A DNA stretch of 64,000 bases from Ottowia sp. SB7-C50 (GCF_033110285.1 NZ_CP136995.1:2790001-2854000), one strand, 5' to 3'; shown: positions 1-12,469, counted from the stretch's first letter. Numbers and translations are program-made. The notes: generated by a model not told the origin, from the sequence alone.

Positions 1-97
1 CCGCGCCAAGCCCCGCGTGCGCGAGCAGGCCAAAGTGGCGATCGACATGGGCGGGCTGGATCGGCTGCTGGAAGTGTTCAGCGAAGCCGATCGCTGA
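1..97 (+). CDS. C-terminal end of an unidentified protein (5' end outside window)
   Basis: An open frame enters from the left edge and ends at a TGA at 95-97, giving the last 31 residues of a protein. The tail is charged and helical-looking (it contains IDMGGLDRLLEVF) and shows no motif that I recognise. It ends 9 bp before the end of the convergent TrpB2-type gene. Too little is visible to name a family. Confidence 0.5.
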   Translation, partial: RAKPRVREQAKVAIDMGGLDRLLEVFSEADR

Positions 98-106
98 CCC
101 GCGCCT

Positions 107-1471
107 TCAGGCCGGTACCGCCGGCAAGCCCGACAGCGCCTGGGCCAGTTCCTTCTCGTCGTAGCTCTGGTCGGTCAGTTCGCCGGCAAAGTACTTCTGG
201 TAGCTGCCCATGTCGAAGTGGCCGTGGCCGCTCAGGTTGAACAGGATGGTCTCGGCCTTGCCTTCGCGCTTGCAGCGCAGGGCTTCCTCGATGGCGCCGC
301 GCACGGCGTGGTTGGCTTCAGGCGCGGGCACGATGCCTTCGGCGCGGGCAAAGGTGACGCCGGCTTCAAAGCATTGGTTCTGCGTGTAGGCGGTGGCTTC
401 GAGCAGGCCCAGTTCCTTGCAGTGGCTGACCAAGGGCGCCATGCCGTGGTAGCGAAGGCCACCGGCGTGAAAGCCCGGCGGGGTGAACGTGCTGCCCAGC
501 GTGTGCATCTTGGTCAGCGGGGTCATGTGGCCGGTGTCGCCGAAGTCGTAGGCGTATTTGCCGCGCGTGAGGCTTGGGCACGCCGCCGGCTCGACGGCCA
601 CGATGCGCGGCTTGGCGCCGCCGCGCAGGCCATAGCCGATGAACGGGAACGCGATGCCCGCGAAGTTGCTGCCGCCGCCGGTGCAGCCTACGATGACGTC
701 GGGCCAGGCGTCGGCCATGTGCATCTGCTCCATCGCTTCCAGTCCGATGATGGTCTGATGCAGCAGCACGTGGTTGAGCACGCTGCCCAGCGCGTACTTG
801 GTGTCGTCGCGCTGCGCCGCGATCTCCACCGCTTCGCTGATGGCGATGCCCAGGCTGCCCGGGTGGTCGGGGTTCTCGGCCAGCACGCGGCGGCCGTATT
901 CGGTCTCGTTGCTGGGCGATGCCACGCAGCGCGCGCCGTACGTTTCCATCAGCGCGCGACGGTAGGGCTTCTGGTCATAGCTGACGCGCACCTGGTAGAT
1001 CGTCACGTCCAGGCCGAACAGTTGCCCGGCCATGGCGAGCGAGCTGCCCCACTGGCCGGCGCCGGTCTCGGTGGTCAGCCGCTTGATGCCGGCCTGCGCG
1101 TTGTAGAAGGCCTGCGGAATGGCCGAGTTGGGCTTGTGGCTGCCGGCGGGGCTGACGCCTTCGTATTTGTAGAAGATGCGCGCCGGCGTGCCCAGGGCTT
1201 TTTCAAGACGGTGCGCGCGAAACAGCGGCGCCGGGCGCCACAGGCGGAACACTTCGCGCACGGGTTCGGGGATTTCGACCTCGCGCTCGGTCGTCACCTC
1301 TTGCTGAATCAGCGACATCGGAAACAGCGGCGCCAGGTCGTCCGGGCCGATGGGCTGCAGGGTGCCCGGGTGCAGCACCGGCGGCATCGGCTTGGGCAAG
1401 TCGGCCTGGATGTTGTACCAGAACTTGGGCATCTGGCTTTCTTGCAGCAGGTACTTGGTTTGGGTGCTCAT
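107..1471 (-). CDS. trpB2: TrpB2-type tryptophan synthase beta-like PLP enzyme
   Basis: This 454-residue pyridoxal-phosphate enzyme belongs to the TrpB2 branch of tryptophan synthase beta subunits. These use indole and serine (or phosphoserine) and usually act without a dedicated TrpA partner. The PLP lysine lies in the motif EGVSPAGSHKPNSA (Lys113), followed by the GAGQWG segment and the glycine-rich phosphate-binding loop GCTGGGSN. The ATG at 1471 was chosen because it follows a strong GGAGGAA ribosome site and matches the N-terminus expected of the family. The open frame itself extends upstream to 1909 without support. No trpA lies next to it, which fits a TrpB2 salvage role, although the exact physiological substrate is inferred. 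Confidence 0.9.
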   Translation of the reverse strand: MSTQTKYLLQESQMPKFWYNIQADLPKPMPPVLHPGTLQPIGPDDLAPLFPMSLIQQEVTTEREVEIPEPVREVFRLWRPAPLFRAHRLEKALGTPARIFYKYEGVSPAGSHKPNSAIPQAFYNAQAGIKRLTTETGAGQWGSSLAMAGQLFGLDVTIYQVRVSYDQKPYRRALMETYGARCVASPSNETEYGRRVLAENPDHPGSLGIAISEAVEIAAQRDDTKYALGSVLNHVLLHQTIIGLEAMEQMHMADAWPDVIVGCTGGGSNFAGIAFPFIGYGLRGGAKPRIVAVEPAACPSLTRGKYAYDFGDTGHMTPLTKMHTLGSTFTPPGFHAGGLRYHGMAPLVSHCKELGLLEATAYTQNQCFEAGVTFARAEGIVPAPEANHAVRGAIEEALRCKREGKAETILFNLSGHGHFDMGSYQKYFAGELTDQSYDEKELAQALSGLPAVPA

Positions 1472-1532
1472 GGCTGTTTCCTCCAGCGTTGGTCTAAAGT
1501 GCCAGTATGCCAGCGGCGCGGACACCCCCTTC

Positions 1533-2066
1533 ATGAATCGAGCGCAAGCGCCCGCGTGGGGCCGATGGCGCTCGCACCTCGTCACGCTGGCGATGGTGCT
1601 GGCGGTGCTGGCCGGCGCGCACCTGTGGCAGACGCGCCATGTGCCCAGTGGGCCGGCGCCCGACTTCGAGGCACTGGCCGTGAGCGCACAGGACGGCGCC
1701 GTGCTGAGCCTGGCGCAGTGGCGCGCCGCGCACCCCGGCCGGCCCGTGGCGCTGCATTTCTGGGCCGACTGGTGCACGATCTGCCGACTGGAGCAATCCA
1801 GCATCACGGCCGTCGCCGCCGACTGGCCGGTGCTGACCGTGGCCATGCAATCGGGCGACGTGGCCGCCGTGCGCCGCGTGCTGGCGCAGCGCGGCCTGGC
1901 CTGGCCCACCGTGATCGACCCCGACGGCGCGCTGGCCGCGCGCTACGGCCTGGGTGCCGTGCCGGCGTTGGTCGTCATCGACGCTGGAGGCCGCATTCGT
2001 GCCAGTAGCGTCGGTTACACCAGCGAAACGGGCATGCGGCTGAGGTTGTGGTGGGCTGGGCTTTAG
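1533..2066 (+). CDS. Membrane-anchored thioredoxin-like (TlpA/ScsD-type) protein
   Basis: The protein has 177 residues: a short basic N-terminus, one hydrophobic anchor (about residues 14-32) and a periplasmic thioredoxin fold. The active site is WCTIC (Cys81 and Cys84) inside the typical FWADWC context, and a cis-Pro-type segment (GAVPALVVID) follows later. This arrangement is that of TlpA/ScsD proteins, which reduce or exchange disulphides of exported proteins. The ATG at 1533 gives a normal anchor. An upstream in-frame extension to 1350 would overlap the divergent trpB2 gene and is not supported. It is divergent from trpB2, with the two start codons about 60 bp apart. Confidence 0.8.
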   Translation: MNRAQAPAWGRWRSHLVTLAMVLAVLAGAHLWQTRHVPSGPAPDFEALAVSAQDGAVLSLAQWRAAHPGRPVALHFWADWCTICRLEQSSITAVAADWPVLTVAMQSGDVAAVRRVLAQRGLAWPTVIDPDGALAARYGLGAVPALVVIDAGGRIRASSVGYTSETGMRLRLWWAGL

Positions 2067-2091
2067 GGCACGAGTTGCAATTTCAATTCAC

Positions 2092-2135
2092 CGACAGCGC
2101 TTGCCCATCAAACAAAAGAGCTATTAAAACAGGAG
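2092..2135. repeat. AT-rich interspersed element, copy 1 (partial)
   Basis: The stretch contains the AGCGCTTG half and the AGCTATTAAAA half that recur in other copies in this window (see copies near 12.5, 15.1, 19.4 and 32.6 kb). It lies directly downstream of the thioredoxin-like gene and next to a relic of the sbcB 3' end. Confidence 0.5.
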
Positions 2136-2154
2136 CAAAACCGTCTCCGACACT

Positions 2155-2177
2155 CATGTGTTCGCCCCACTCATACA
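2155..2177 (-). pseudogene. Relic of the sbcB (exonuclease I) 3' end
   Basis: This 23-bp stretch matches 4041-4063 inside the last codons of sbcB at 21 of 23 positions, in the same orientation. On the minus strand it reads VYEWGEHM, the same residues as the authentic C-terminus (LYEWGEHM). A TAG stop lies just upstream in that frame, so it cannot be a functional gene. It lies on the far side of the IPTL-CTERM gene from sbcB, as expected if that gene was inserted next to, or replaced, the original end of sbcB. Confidence 0.5.
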
Positions 2178-2305
2178 CGGCATAGCGCACTTTCTAATTG
2201 ACGGCGACGACAACTGTATTGTGATGCGCTCCACAACACCGAAAGACTTTTGCCTCTCCCCAAGGCGACGGACAGGGGCGGCAAGAGCCCGACGCACCAC
2301 CGCCC

Positions 2306-3874
2306 TTATCGACGTTGGCGACGCCAACCGGTAACGCCGGCCGTCAGTGCCAACAGCAACAAGCTCCAACCTGACAACGTCGGTACCGCAACTGGCGCCT
2401 GAGGTTCCTGGGCACGCGGCTGCGTCCACTTCACCTCCAGCGTGTTGGAAGGAAGCGACCCATTGCCGGAATCCACGGTAGCCTGCAGCACGTCCATCCC
2501 CAACCCACCGACACCCGGGTAGCTGAACACGGCCACGCCGTTCGAATCGGTCTTGACCACCAGATACACGTTGTCAACGTTCGGGCCGCTGGCGAGGGTG
2601 AGCGTTACATCAACGTTGGGCACAGGCTTGCCATTGGCATCGGTCACGGTGGCCTGTGCCTGGTGGGTTGCGCCCACCGGGTGAGAATTGACCGCCTGTG
2701 TCAAGCTGATCGCCGCTGGCGGGGGGCCCTTCACTGTCACCGTGGCCTTGGCCGTAGCGCAGTTGGTCGGATGCGAAATCTGGCAGATCTTGTAATCCAG
2801 TGAATAGGTCCCGGGCGGCGTGTTGGCTGGGACATTGACTGCTCCCGTAGCGGTATCCAGGGTGATAACGAAGCCAGCTGGGGAGGTGTTGGATCCCGGT
2901 ACCTCGCTTACCGTGACAAAGGTGCCCAGCTGCGGCACCACCTGACCGTGCAGCCCTCCCGGATTCATGTCGTCGTTGCTCAATACGTTGGCAATCGCTT
3001 GGCCGCCAGTCGCAAACACCGATCCTGAATCGTCCACGGCCAGCAGGTTGGCCGGACAACTGGACGGTCCCGACGCTGAAAGGAAGTTTTGCAGATTCTT
3101 GATGAGCTGAATGTTTTGTGAGGTCTGCGTCGAGGGTCCGAGATTGCCCACGTCGCCAAAGAAGGAGATCCGGCCCTTGCCACCGACCATGTCAGCTTCG
3201 TCGAACGCAGCGGTATTGGTCACGCCGGACATACTGGCGAGATCGCCCTGATAGGCGACGCGGTTGCGCGCAGGAATGTTGCCCAACAAACCGCCGCCAT
3301 TGTCAAAACCGATTTGACTGGGCTGTGGGCTGCCAAGCGGAAAAGGCACCGCATGAACGCTCGCGATGGAAGCCGGATTCAACTCCCAAGTTCCCCCTTG
3401 CATCGAGGTCGAATACGTGACCGAACCTCCGCCAGAGGCCGGGAGCAAGCGGGTGTTCATGATGTCCAGCATCCACGCTGTGTACGCTGCAGACATGGAC
3501 ATCTGTCCCTCGGGGTATTCGCCGCTGAAATGGACGCTGCCGCCACCCGCCAGGTAGGTCTTGATCGCGTCACCATCCGCAGCCGTCGGCGTGTAGTGGT
3601 TCACCCAGTGCAACCAGATCAGGCAGTACTGGCCCAGATTGGCATTCGGCCCTGACAGATAACCCGACAGCCCAGTCAGGGTCTCCGTGGCAACCACATC
3701 GTAACCATCCAGAACCAAAGCCTGAGCGGATACGTAACCAACAGAGCCGTGAAAAAGCACCTTGCAATTGGCCGCGTGTGCGTGCTGAACCGCGGAAAGG
3801 CTCAGGAGCATCGCCACAGCAACCGCCAGCTTTGCCCAAGCGCGCAGCAGCGCAGTAACCACATTTCCAGCCAT
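2306..3874 (-). CDS. Secreted protein with IPTL-CTERM sorting signal
   Basis: The predicted protein has 522 residues. A signal peptide at the N-terminus ends near AVQHAHA. The body is rich in Gly, Ser, Thr and Asn, and a late segment (about residues 390-480) resembles a bacterial Ig-like domain of the invasin/Big type (VDVTLTLASGP... GVAVFSYPG). The C-terminus is an IPTL-CTERM tripartite signal: VPTLSGW, a hydrophobic stretch, then a basic tail WRRQRR. Such proteins are exported and then processed at the C-terminus by an exosortase-like system. The ATG at 3874 follows a clear AGGAATAGGGGG ribosome site; a GTG at 3901 is less likely. Base composition is visibly lower in GC than in its neighbours. 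Its ligand and role are unknown. Confidence 0.8.
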   Translation of the reverse strand: MAGNVVTALLRAWAKLAVAVAMLLSLSAVQHAHAANCKVLFHGSVGYVSAQALVLDGYDVVATETLTGLSGYLSGPNANLGQYCLIWLHWVNHYTPTAADGDAIKTYLAGGGSVHFSGEYPEGQMSMSAAYTAWMLDIMNTRLLPASGGGSVTYSTSMQGGTWELNPASIASVHAVPFPLGSPQPSQIGFDNGGGLLGNIPARNRVAYQGDLASMSGVTNTAAFDEADMVGGKGRISFFGDVGNLGPSTQTSQNIQLIKNLQNFLSASGPSSCPANLLAVDDSGSVFATGGQAIANVLSNDDMNPGGLHGQVVPQLGTFVTVSEVPGSNTSPAGFVITLDTATGAVNVPANTPPGTYSLDYKICQISHPTNCATAKATVTVKGPPPAAISLTQAVNSHPVGATHQAQATVTDANGKPVPNVDVTLTLASGPNVDNVYLVVKTDSNGVAVFSYPGVGGLGMDVLQATVDSGNGSLPSNTLEVKWTQPRAQEPQAPVAVPTLSGWSLLLLALTAGVTGWRRQRR

Positions 3875-4025
3875 TTTTCCCCCTATTCCTGAGTTTTGCA
3901 CTGCGCCAGCATGACCACCGGTTCAGTCATACCCCATTGGTAATCAAAAATGATTATATGGACGCGCGCACGCCAGTTCAGGCAGTGGCCCCATGCCAAT
4001 GAGACCATCTGTTCATGCAGCGCCC

Positions 4026-5480
4026 TCAAGCCTCCGGCGCCATGTGCTCGCCCCACTCGTACAGCGCCTCCAGCACGCCCTGGGCACGCTCGTCGTCGGC
4101 GCTTTCGGCCAGTTGGTCGACGCGGTCGAACAGCCCTTGCACCGTCAGCGCGCCGCCTTCGCCATGCAGCAGGCGCGCGGCGCGGTGCTGCAGCCAGCGC
4201 GCCTGCTCGGGGGCGCTCAGCGTGTCGGGGAAGTTGCGCGCCCGGTAGCGGAACAGCAACTCGCCCAGGCGCTCGTCGTCGAAGCCGGTGCGTGACGTGG
4301 CCAGCTCCTGCGGAGAGAGCTTCAACAACCCGTCCAGCCGGCGGCGGTCGGCGTTGCCGACGAAGGCGCCGTACAAATCCTCGTCCACGTCAACCGGCGT
4401 GGTCGCGGCCGGGCGCGCATAGACCTGCGGCCACAGCGCGCTGAGGTCGGGCAAGGCGCGCAGGCGGTCGAAGTGGCGCTCGGCCAGCCCCAGGTCGATG
4501 CCCCAGCGCTTCATCAAGTCGGGCTGCTTCTGCAGCATGGCCACGCCGCCGATGACGATGGGCGACTTGTTCAGGTGCACGCCCTTGATGGCCAGCCGCG
4601 TGACGCCTTCGGGCAAGTCGGCGGTGGGCGTGAACAGGCGCTCGCGCACGGCGTCGGGCTTCAGATCGGCCAGCTCGGCCGGGTCGGCCGACAGGTCCCA
4701 CGCCAGCAGCTCGTTCTTGTTGGTCGGGTGCATGGCCAGCGGCGCCATCAGTGCCAGGCAGCCGCGCGCGGCGCCGAACATGCCGCTGATGTGCACAAAC
4801 GGCCGCGCCTCGCGCAACGTGGTCGGCAGGCCCAGTTCCTGCGCGACGCGCTCTTTTTTTCGTAGCGACAGGCAGAAGTCGAACAAGCGCGGCTGGCGCG
4901 CTCGCAGCAACCGCGCCAGCGCGATGGTGGCGCGCACGTCGGACAGCGCGTCGTGCGCTGCGTCGTGCGCCAGGCCGTTGGCGGCGCTCAGCTTTTCAAG
5001 CCGGAAGGTGGTGTGCCCGTCGTCACCGCGTGGCCATTCGATGCCATCGGGCCGCAGCGCGTGCGCGGCGCGCACCACGTCCAGCAAGTCCCAGCGGCCG
5101 CAGTCGTTCTGCCACTCGCGCCCATAGGGTTCACGCAGGTTGCGCCACAGCAGGTGGCGCGTCACCTCGTCGTCGAAGCGGATCGAGTTGTAGCCCACGC
5201 CGATGGTGCCCGGCTCGGCCAGCAGCGCGTGGATACGGGCGGCAAACTCATGCTCCGGCACGCCCTTGGCCGCGCATTCCTGCGGCGTGATGCCGGTAAT
5301 GAGGCAACTCACCGGGTCGGGCAGCACGTCGGGCGCCGGTTGGCAGTACAGCATCACCGGCGCGCCGATTTCGTTCAGGTCGGCATCGGTGCGGATGGCG
5401 GCGAACTGCGCCGGGCGGTCGCGGCGGGGGTTGGCACCGAAGGTTTCGTAGTCGTGCCAGAGGAAGGTGGGCGTGCTCAT
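4026..5480 (-). CDS. sbcB: Exodeoxyribonuclease I
   Basis: The 484-residue protein matches exonuclease I, the 3'-to-5' single-strand DNA exonuclease of recombination and mismatch repair. The DEDDh exonuclease domain begins immediately (WHDYETFG, with acidic residues Asp10 and Glu12). It continues through GVGYNSIRFDDE and the HDAAHDALSDVRATIALA segment that carries the remaining catalytic residues. The C-terminal half is the SH3-like and helical extension of the family. Length is normal (about 475 residues in E. coli). The start at 5480 places the motif correctly, and the longer open frame upstream reads through the neighbouring gene. Confidence 0.95.
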   Translation of the reverse strand: MSTPTFLWHDYETFGANPRRDRPAQFAAIRTDADLNEIGAPVMLYCQPAPDVLPDPVSCLITGITPQECAAKGVPEHEFAARIHALLAEPGTIGVGYNSIRFDDEVTRHLLWRNLREPYGREWQNDCGRWDLLDVVRAAHALRPDGIEWPRGDDGHTTFRLEKLSAANGLAHDAAHDALSDVRATIALARLLRARQPRLFDFCLSLRKKERVAQELGLPTTLREARPFVHISGMFGAARGCLALMAPLAMHPTNKNELLAWDLSADPAELADLKPDAVRERLFTPTADLPEGVTRLAIKGVHLNKSPIVIGGVAMLQKQPDLMKRWGIDLGLAERHFDRLRALPDLSALWPQVYARPAATTPVDVDEDLYGAFVGNADRRRLDGLLKLSPQELATSRTGFDDERLGELLFRYRARNFPDTLSAPEQARWLQHRAARLLHGEGGALTVQGLFDRVDQLAESADDERAQGVLEALYEWGEHMAPEA

Positions 5481-5529
5481 CGTGGCGCCAGCATAACGGG
5501 CGCCACGGCGGCGCGACGGTCGCAGCCGC

Positions 5530-5913
5530 TTACTGCGGCTTGGCCGGGCGGTGCAGGCCGCAGATCTTGTGGCCGTCCGGGTCGCGGAAGTAGCACAGGT
5601 ACAGCCCCGCCGGGCCGCCGCGCCAGCCGGGCGGGTCTTCGATGGCCACGCCGCCGTGGGCCAGGGCGGTGGCGTGAAACTGGTCGACCTGCTCGGGGCT
5701 GGCCAGCGCGAAACCGACGGTCGTGCCGTTGCCGCCGGTCGCGGCCTGGCCGTCGATGGGCTGGGTGACGCTGAAGGTGCCGCCGTTGGCGCGCCAGAAC
5801 ACACGATGGCGGTCCAGCACGCCGGGCTTGGCGCCCAGGACGGCCAGGACGGCGTCGTAGAAGCTGCGGGACTTTTCGAGATCGTTGGTGCCGATCATGA
5901 TGTGGCTGAACAT
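5530..5913 (-). CDS. VOC family (glyoxalase-like) protein
   Basis: This is a 127-residue single-domain vicinal-oxygen-chelate protein. It has the typical opening (MFSHIMIGTNDLEKSRSFYD), the central VDQFHATALAHGG helix and the closing YLCYFRDPDGHKICGLH strand with a metal-ligand-like pattern. Members include glyoxalases, dioxygenases and resistance proteins, and the substrate cannot be told from sequence. It lies just upstream of sbcB in the same direction and may be cotranscribed with it (49-bp gap). Confidence 0.8.
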   Translation of the reverse strand: MFSHIMIGTNDLEKSRSFYDAVLAVLGAKPGVLDRHRVFWRANGGTFSVTQPIDGQAATGGNGTTVGFALASPEQVDQFHATALAHGGVAIEDPPGWRGGPAGLYLCYFRDPDGHKICGLHRPAKPQ

Positions 5914-5970
5914 GGGTCTCCTCGTGAGTGGGCTGGAAATTTGCCGCCACATGATAGTGCGCGCGCCCAC

Positions 5971-6001
5971 AAAAAAAGGCCGGCTGCGCAGGCAGCCGGC
6001 C
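5971..6001 (-). terminator. Rho-independent terminator of clpA
   Basis: Arms GGCCGGCTGC (5978-5987) and GCAGCCGGCC (5992-6001) form a 10-bp perfect stem with a 4-nt loop. On the minus strand it is followed by seven T residues. It lies 21 bp after the clpA stop codon. Confidence 0.85.
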
Positions 6002-6022
6002 CCTGTGGACGACGCGAAGCCG

Positions 6023-8359
<2,337 letters not shown>

Positions 8360-8477
8360 GGTGTGTTTCCTTTAGCGCCTCAAGCTTACGAATTTCCAGA
8401 GGCTTCGACTGTGACAGTTGGGGGAGGTTCAGTGATATTCAACGCCATGTCGCCTGCTGTGGCTCGCCGGGAAAGCC

Positions 8478-8849
8478 CTAGTCGACAGGCTCGCTGACGC
8501 ACTGGAGCGGGTGCCCCGCCTGGCGCGCCGCGTCCAGCACCTGCTCAACCTTGGTATGCGCCACGTCGCGCGTGTACACGCCGCATACGCCCTTGCCGTC
8601 CAGGTGGATCTTCAGCATGATCTGGGTGGCGCTTTCGCGGTCCTTGCCGAAGAACTCCTGGATCACGACCACCACGAACTCCATGGGCGTGTAGTCGTCG
8701 TTCAGCATCACCACCTGGTGCATCTGGGGCGGCTTGACTTTCTGCGGCACGCGCTCAAGCAGCACTTCGCCGCCACCACCACCGCCGGGCTGCTTCACGG
8801 GTGCGATCGGGCCCGGCGGGGCGGGCACTTTCGGTTGGGATGTCGCCAT
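8478..8849 (-). CDS. clpS: ClpS adaptor for ClpAP (N-end rule)
   Basis: The 123-residue protein carries the ClpS core ([13 protein letters not shown] and the following helix [15 protein letters not shown]), preceded by a flexible Pro/Gly-rich N-terminal tail of about 40 residues. ClpS delivers proteins with N-terminal Leu, Phe, Tyr or Trp to ClpAP. The recognition pocket residues NDD and the later [12 protein letters not shown] helix are present. An ATG at 8858 would add three residues (MIF). Neither start has a good ribosome site, so the start is uncertain. Confidence 0.93.
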   Translation of the reverse strand: MATSQPKVPAPPGPIAPVKQPGGGGGGEVLLERVPQKVKPPQMHQVVMLNDDYTPMEFVVVVIQEFFGKDRESATQIMLKIHLDGKGVCGVYTRDVAHTKVEQVLDAARQAGHPLQCVSEPVD

Positions 8850-9054
8850 GAAAATCATTCTATAAGGCCGCCGCGCACGGGTATCGAGGCTGGCCGCCGG
8901 TTAAGCAGATGGGGCCGAGTCAGCCGGCTGCAAGCTGGATCGGCGAGCGTGGAGTCCGCGCGTCTACAACAATGCAGCCCGGTTGACAAGGGCAAAGTGG
9001 TTCCGCGACACTCCCAGCCGGGTGGATGGATGTAACAAAAAAGGAGAGACCCGC

Positions 9055-9330
9055 ATGCCCAACGGTAAAGTCAAGTGGTTCAACGACCTCAAGGGGTTCG
9101 GCTTCATCGAGCCGGACGAAGGCGGGCCCGATGTGTTCGCGCATTTTTCGGCCATCGACATGGACGGCTTCAAGACGCTCAAGGAAGGCGCCCGGGTGAG
9201 CTACGAGGTCGATCAGGGCCCCAAGGGCCTGCTGGCGCTGAAGATCCGCACCGTGGAATCGGACGGCGCCCTGGCCGGCAACCCGATGCCGGCCCCGGTG
9301 ACGACCGAGTCGTCAGCGCTGCCGAACTGA
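9055..9330 (+). CDS. Cold-shock domain protein (CspA family)
   Basis: The protein has 91 residues, of which the first 67 or so form a cold-shock domain with the RNA-binding motifs KGFGFI and VFAHFSAI. A 20-residue Pro/Ala-rich tail makes it longer than a typical 67-70 residue CspA. It binds single-stranded nucleic acids and melts RNA structure. The ATG at 9055 follows a strong AAGGAGAG site at 9041-9048. A TTGACA hexamer at 8983-8988 is a plausible -35 element; the -10 is weak. Confidence 0.93.
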   Translation: MPNGKVKWFNDLKGFGFIEPDEGGPDVFAHFSAIDMDGFKTLKEGARVSYEVDQGPKGLLALKIRTVESDGALAGNPMPAPVTTESSALPN

Positions 9331-9346
9331 AAGTTCGCACGAAACC

Positions 9347-9375
9347 AAAAGCCCGGGTCGCCCCGGGCTTTTTTT
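9347..9375. terminator. Bidirectional terminator between csp and icd
   Basis: The stem AAAAGCCCGGG/CCCGGGCTTTTTTT has a 4-nt loop and T runs on both strands. It serves the cold-shock gene (ends 9330) and the convergent icd gene (ends 9394). Confidence 0.85.
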
Positions 9376-9393
9376 GTGGGCGCGGCGGCCGCG

Positions 9394-10647
<1,254 letters not shown>

Positions 10648-10834
10648 GGGGCGGAGTCTCCGGAAAAAAGCTGAGGGGCCGGCAAAGCGGCGAGATCGTT
10701 TTTCATTCTAGGGCCTGTTCTGGGGCCTCCCGCGCCAATGCGCCGCTGCGACAATGCGAGCCGCACGACCGCCGCGGGCAGAACCTTTTTCAGGCCGCGC
10801 GGGTCATAGCCTGTTCCTGATCCGGTCTTTCGCC

Positions 10835-11308
10835 ATGCACCAGAAACTTCGTCGTCCCTTGCTGATAGCCTTTGTTACGCTGGCCTGCACGCCTGCGTTC
10901 GCGCAGCGCGCGGCCGACGGGCAGCCCCAGCTTGACCTGCCCCGCACCACGCTGACCGCGGGCATGCACCGCATCGAGGTGCAGCTGGCCACCACGCCGG
11001 TCCAGCGCCAGATCGGGCTGATGCATCGGCGGGACATGCCGGTGCATGAAGGCATGCTGTTCGCTTTCGAGCAGCCCGGCGTCCAATGCTTCTGGATGAA
11101 GAACACACTGATCCCGCTGACGGCGGCCTTCGTGGCCGACGACGGCAGCATCGTCAACCTGGCCGACATGAAGCCGCTGGACGAGGCCAGCCACTGTTCC
11201 ACCAAACCGGTGCGCTACGTGCTGGAGATGAACCAGGGCTGGTTCGAGCAGCGCCACATCAAGGCAGGCGCCAAGCTGCGCGGCAAGCCGTTCGACGGCG
11301 CGCGCTAG
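10835..11308 (+). CDS. DUF192 family exported protein
   Basis: The 157-residue protein begins with a signal peptide (about 23 residues, ending TPAFAQ). The rest is a DUF192 domain, with the signature QRQIGLMHR followed by GMLFAFEQPGVQCFWMKNT and the PLDEASHCSTKPVRYVLEMNQGWF block. The function of DUF192 is not established. The start at 10835 gives the signal peptide directly. The TAG stop (11306-11308) is part of the CTAG target duplicated by the insertion sequence that follows, so the protein is unchanged but its own downstream region now lies beyond 12470. Confidence 0.85.
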   Translation: MHQKLRRPLLIAFVTLACTPAFAQRAADGQPQLDLPRTTLTAGMHRIEVQLATTPVQRQIGLMHRRDMPVHEGMLFAFEQPGVQCFWMKNTLIPLTAAFVADDGSIVNLADMKPLDEASHCSTKPVRYVLEMNQGWFEQRHIKAGAKLRGKPFDGAR

Positions 11309-12469
11309 GGAAGCTCTGCGCAATGCACATTGAGATGTGCTGATGGCGTCCAATCGATCTGAGATGCTGCTTCGAGCCGCTGCGTAGTGACATCGCGGCC
11401 GTCGAGGGCCGGTTTTGAGGCCTTTCGGCCACCTGCAGGCGGACTCATGCCTGCAGGCCCATCAAGGCTTTGCGCGCCATCCACAGATTGGACAGCGCAA
11501 ACAGCGTGTGCAGTTGCGCCGTGTTCTTGGCCAGGCCCCGATAGCGCACCTTCACATAGCCGAACTGGCGTTTGATCACCCGAAACGGGTGTTCGACCTT
11601 GGCCCGGATGCTGGCCTTGATGCGTTCGAGTTGCTCGGTCAACTCGTCTTTCAGGCGGCCGTGATCCAGCAATTTGCGCTTGCCCGGGCGCATGGCGATG
11701 TTCCAGCGCACGCCGGCCTTGGCATCGGGCCGTTTGTCGGCGCCCAGGTAGCCGGCATCACCCCAGGCTTGCACTTCCTCGCCGTGCAGCAAGGTGTTGG
11801 CCTCAACCACATCATTGACGCTGCCCGCCGTGCCGCGCACGGTGTGCACAAGGCCTGAGTCGGCGTCCACACCGATGTGGGCCTTCATGCCGAAATACCA
11901 CTGGTTGCCCTTCTTGCTTTGCTTCATCTGCGGGTCGCGCTGGCCCGAGGCGTTCTTGGTCGAACTCGGGGCGGCGATCAGCGTGGCGTCCACCACGGTG
12001 CCGGCGCGCAGCAGCAGGCCCTTGGCGCCCAGCAGTTCATTGACCAGCGCCAGGATCTGGGCGCTGAGCTTGTGGTCTTCGAGCAGGCGGCGGAATCGAA
12101 GGATCGTGGTTTCGTCGGGTACGGCCGTATCCCAGTTCAGGCCCGCGAACTCGCGAAACAGCGGCACGTCGTGCAGCGCTTCTTCCATGGCTGGATCACT
12201 CAAGCCGAACCATTGCTGCATGAAGTGAATGCGCAGCATCGTCTGCACGGCAAAGGGCGGGCGACCCCGTCTGCCTTCAGGTGCGTAGGGCGCGATCAGT
12301 TCCACCAACGCCGCCCACGGCACCACGCGTTCCATCTGCGCCAGGAACTCGCGCTTGCGCGTGCGCTTGGTGGTCAGGTTCAGACCCAGCTCGGCTTGCT
12401 TCATGGCGGCGATTGTGGCTCGAAATCGCAACGCTCAGCACATCGCAGGACGAATTACGCAGACCTTCC
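11309..12469 (-). mobile_element. IS5-family insertion sequence, complete
   Basis: The element is 1161 bp and flanked by a 4-bp direct repeat CTAG (11305-11308 and 12470-12473). Terminal inverted repeats begin GGAAGCTCTGCGCAAT on the left and GGAAGGTCTGCGTAAT on the right (read inward), with 14 of 16 matches. It holds a single intact transposase gene on the minus strand. Element size, the CTAG target and the transposase type all fit the IS5 family, IS5 subgroup. Near-perfect ends and an open transposase indicate a recent insertion. Confidence 0.9.
11445..12404 (-). CDS. IS5-family transposase
   Basis: The 319-residue DDE transposase starts at MKQAELGLNL (12404). It has the N-terminal IS5 domain (about 20-95, with PPFAVQTMLRIHFMQQWFGLSD). 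The catalytic triad sits in TVVDATLIAAP (first Asp), AWGDAGYLG (second Asp) and AKVEHPFRVIKRQFG (Glu, with the YREK-like helix). The frame is uninterrupted, so the protein is probably active. An in-frame extension upstream to 12431 adds only nine residues and is not needed. Confidence 0.95.
   Translation of the reverse strand: MKQAELGLNLTTKRTRKREFLAQMERVVPWAALVELIAPYAPEGRRGRPPFAVQTMLRIHFMQQWFGLSDPAMEEALHDVPLFREFAGLNWDTAVPDETTILRFRRLLEDHKLSAQILALVNELLGAKGLLLRAGTVVDATLIAAPSSTKNASGQRDPQMKQSKKGNQWYFGMKAHIGVDADSGLVHTVRGTAGSVNDVVEANTLLHGEEVQAWGDAGYLGADKRPDAKAGVRWNIAMRPGKRKLLDHGRLKDELTEQLERIKASIRAKVEHPFRVIKRQFGYVKVRYRGLAKNTAQLHTLFALSNLWMARKALMGLQA

Noticed and set aside
2154..2192. A small gene encoding the VYEWGEHM peptide
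   Set aside because: An in-frame stop lies just upstream, there is no ribosome site, and the sequence is a copy of the end of sbcB. It is treated as a relic.
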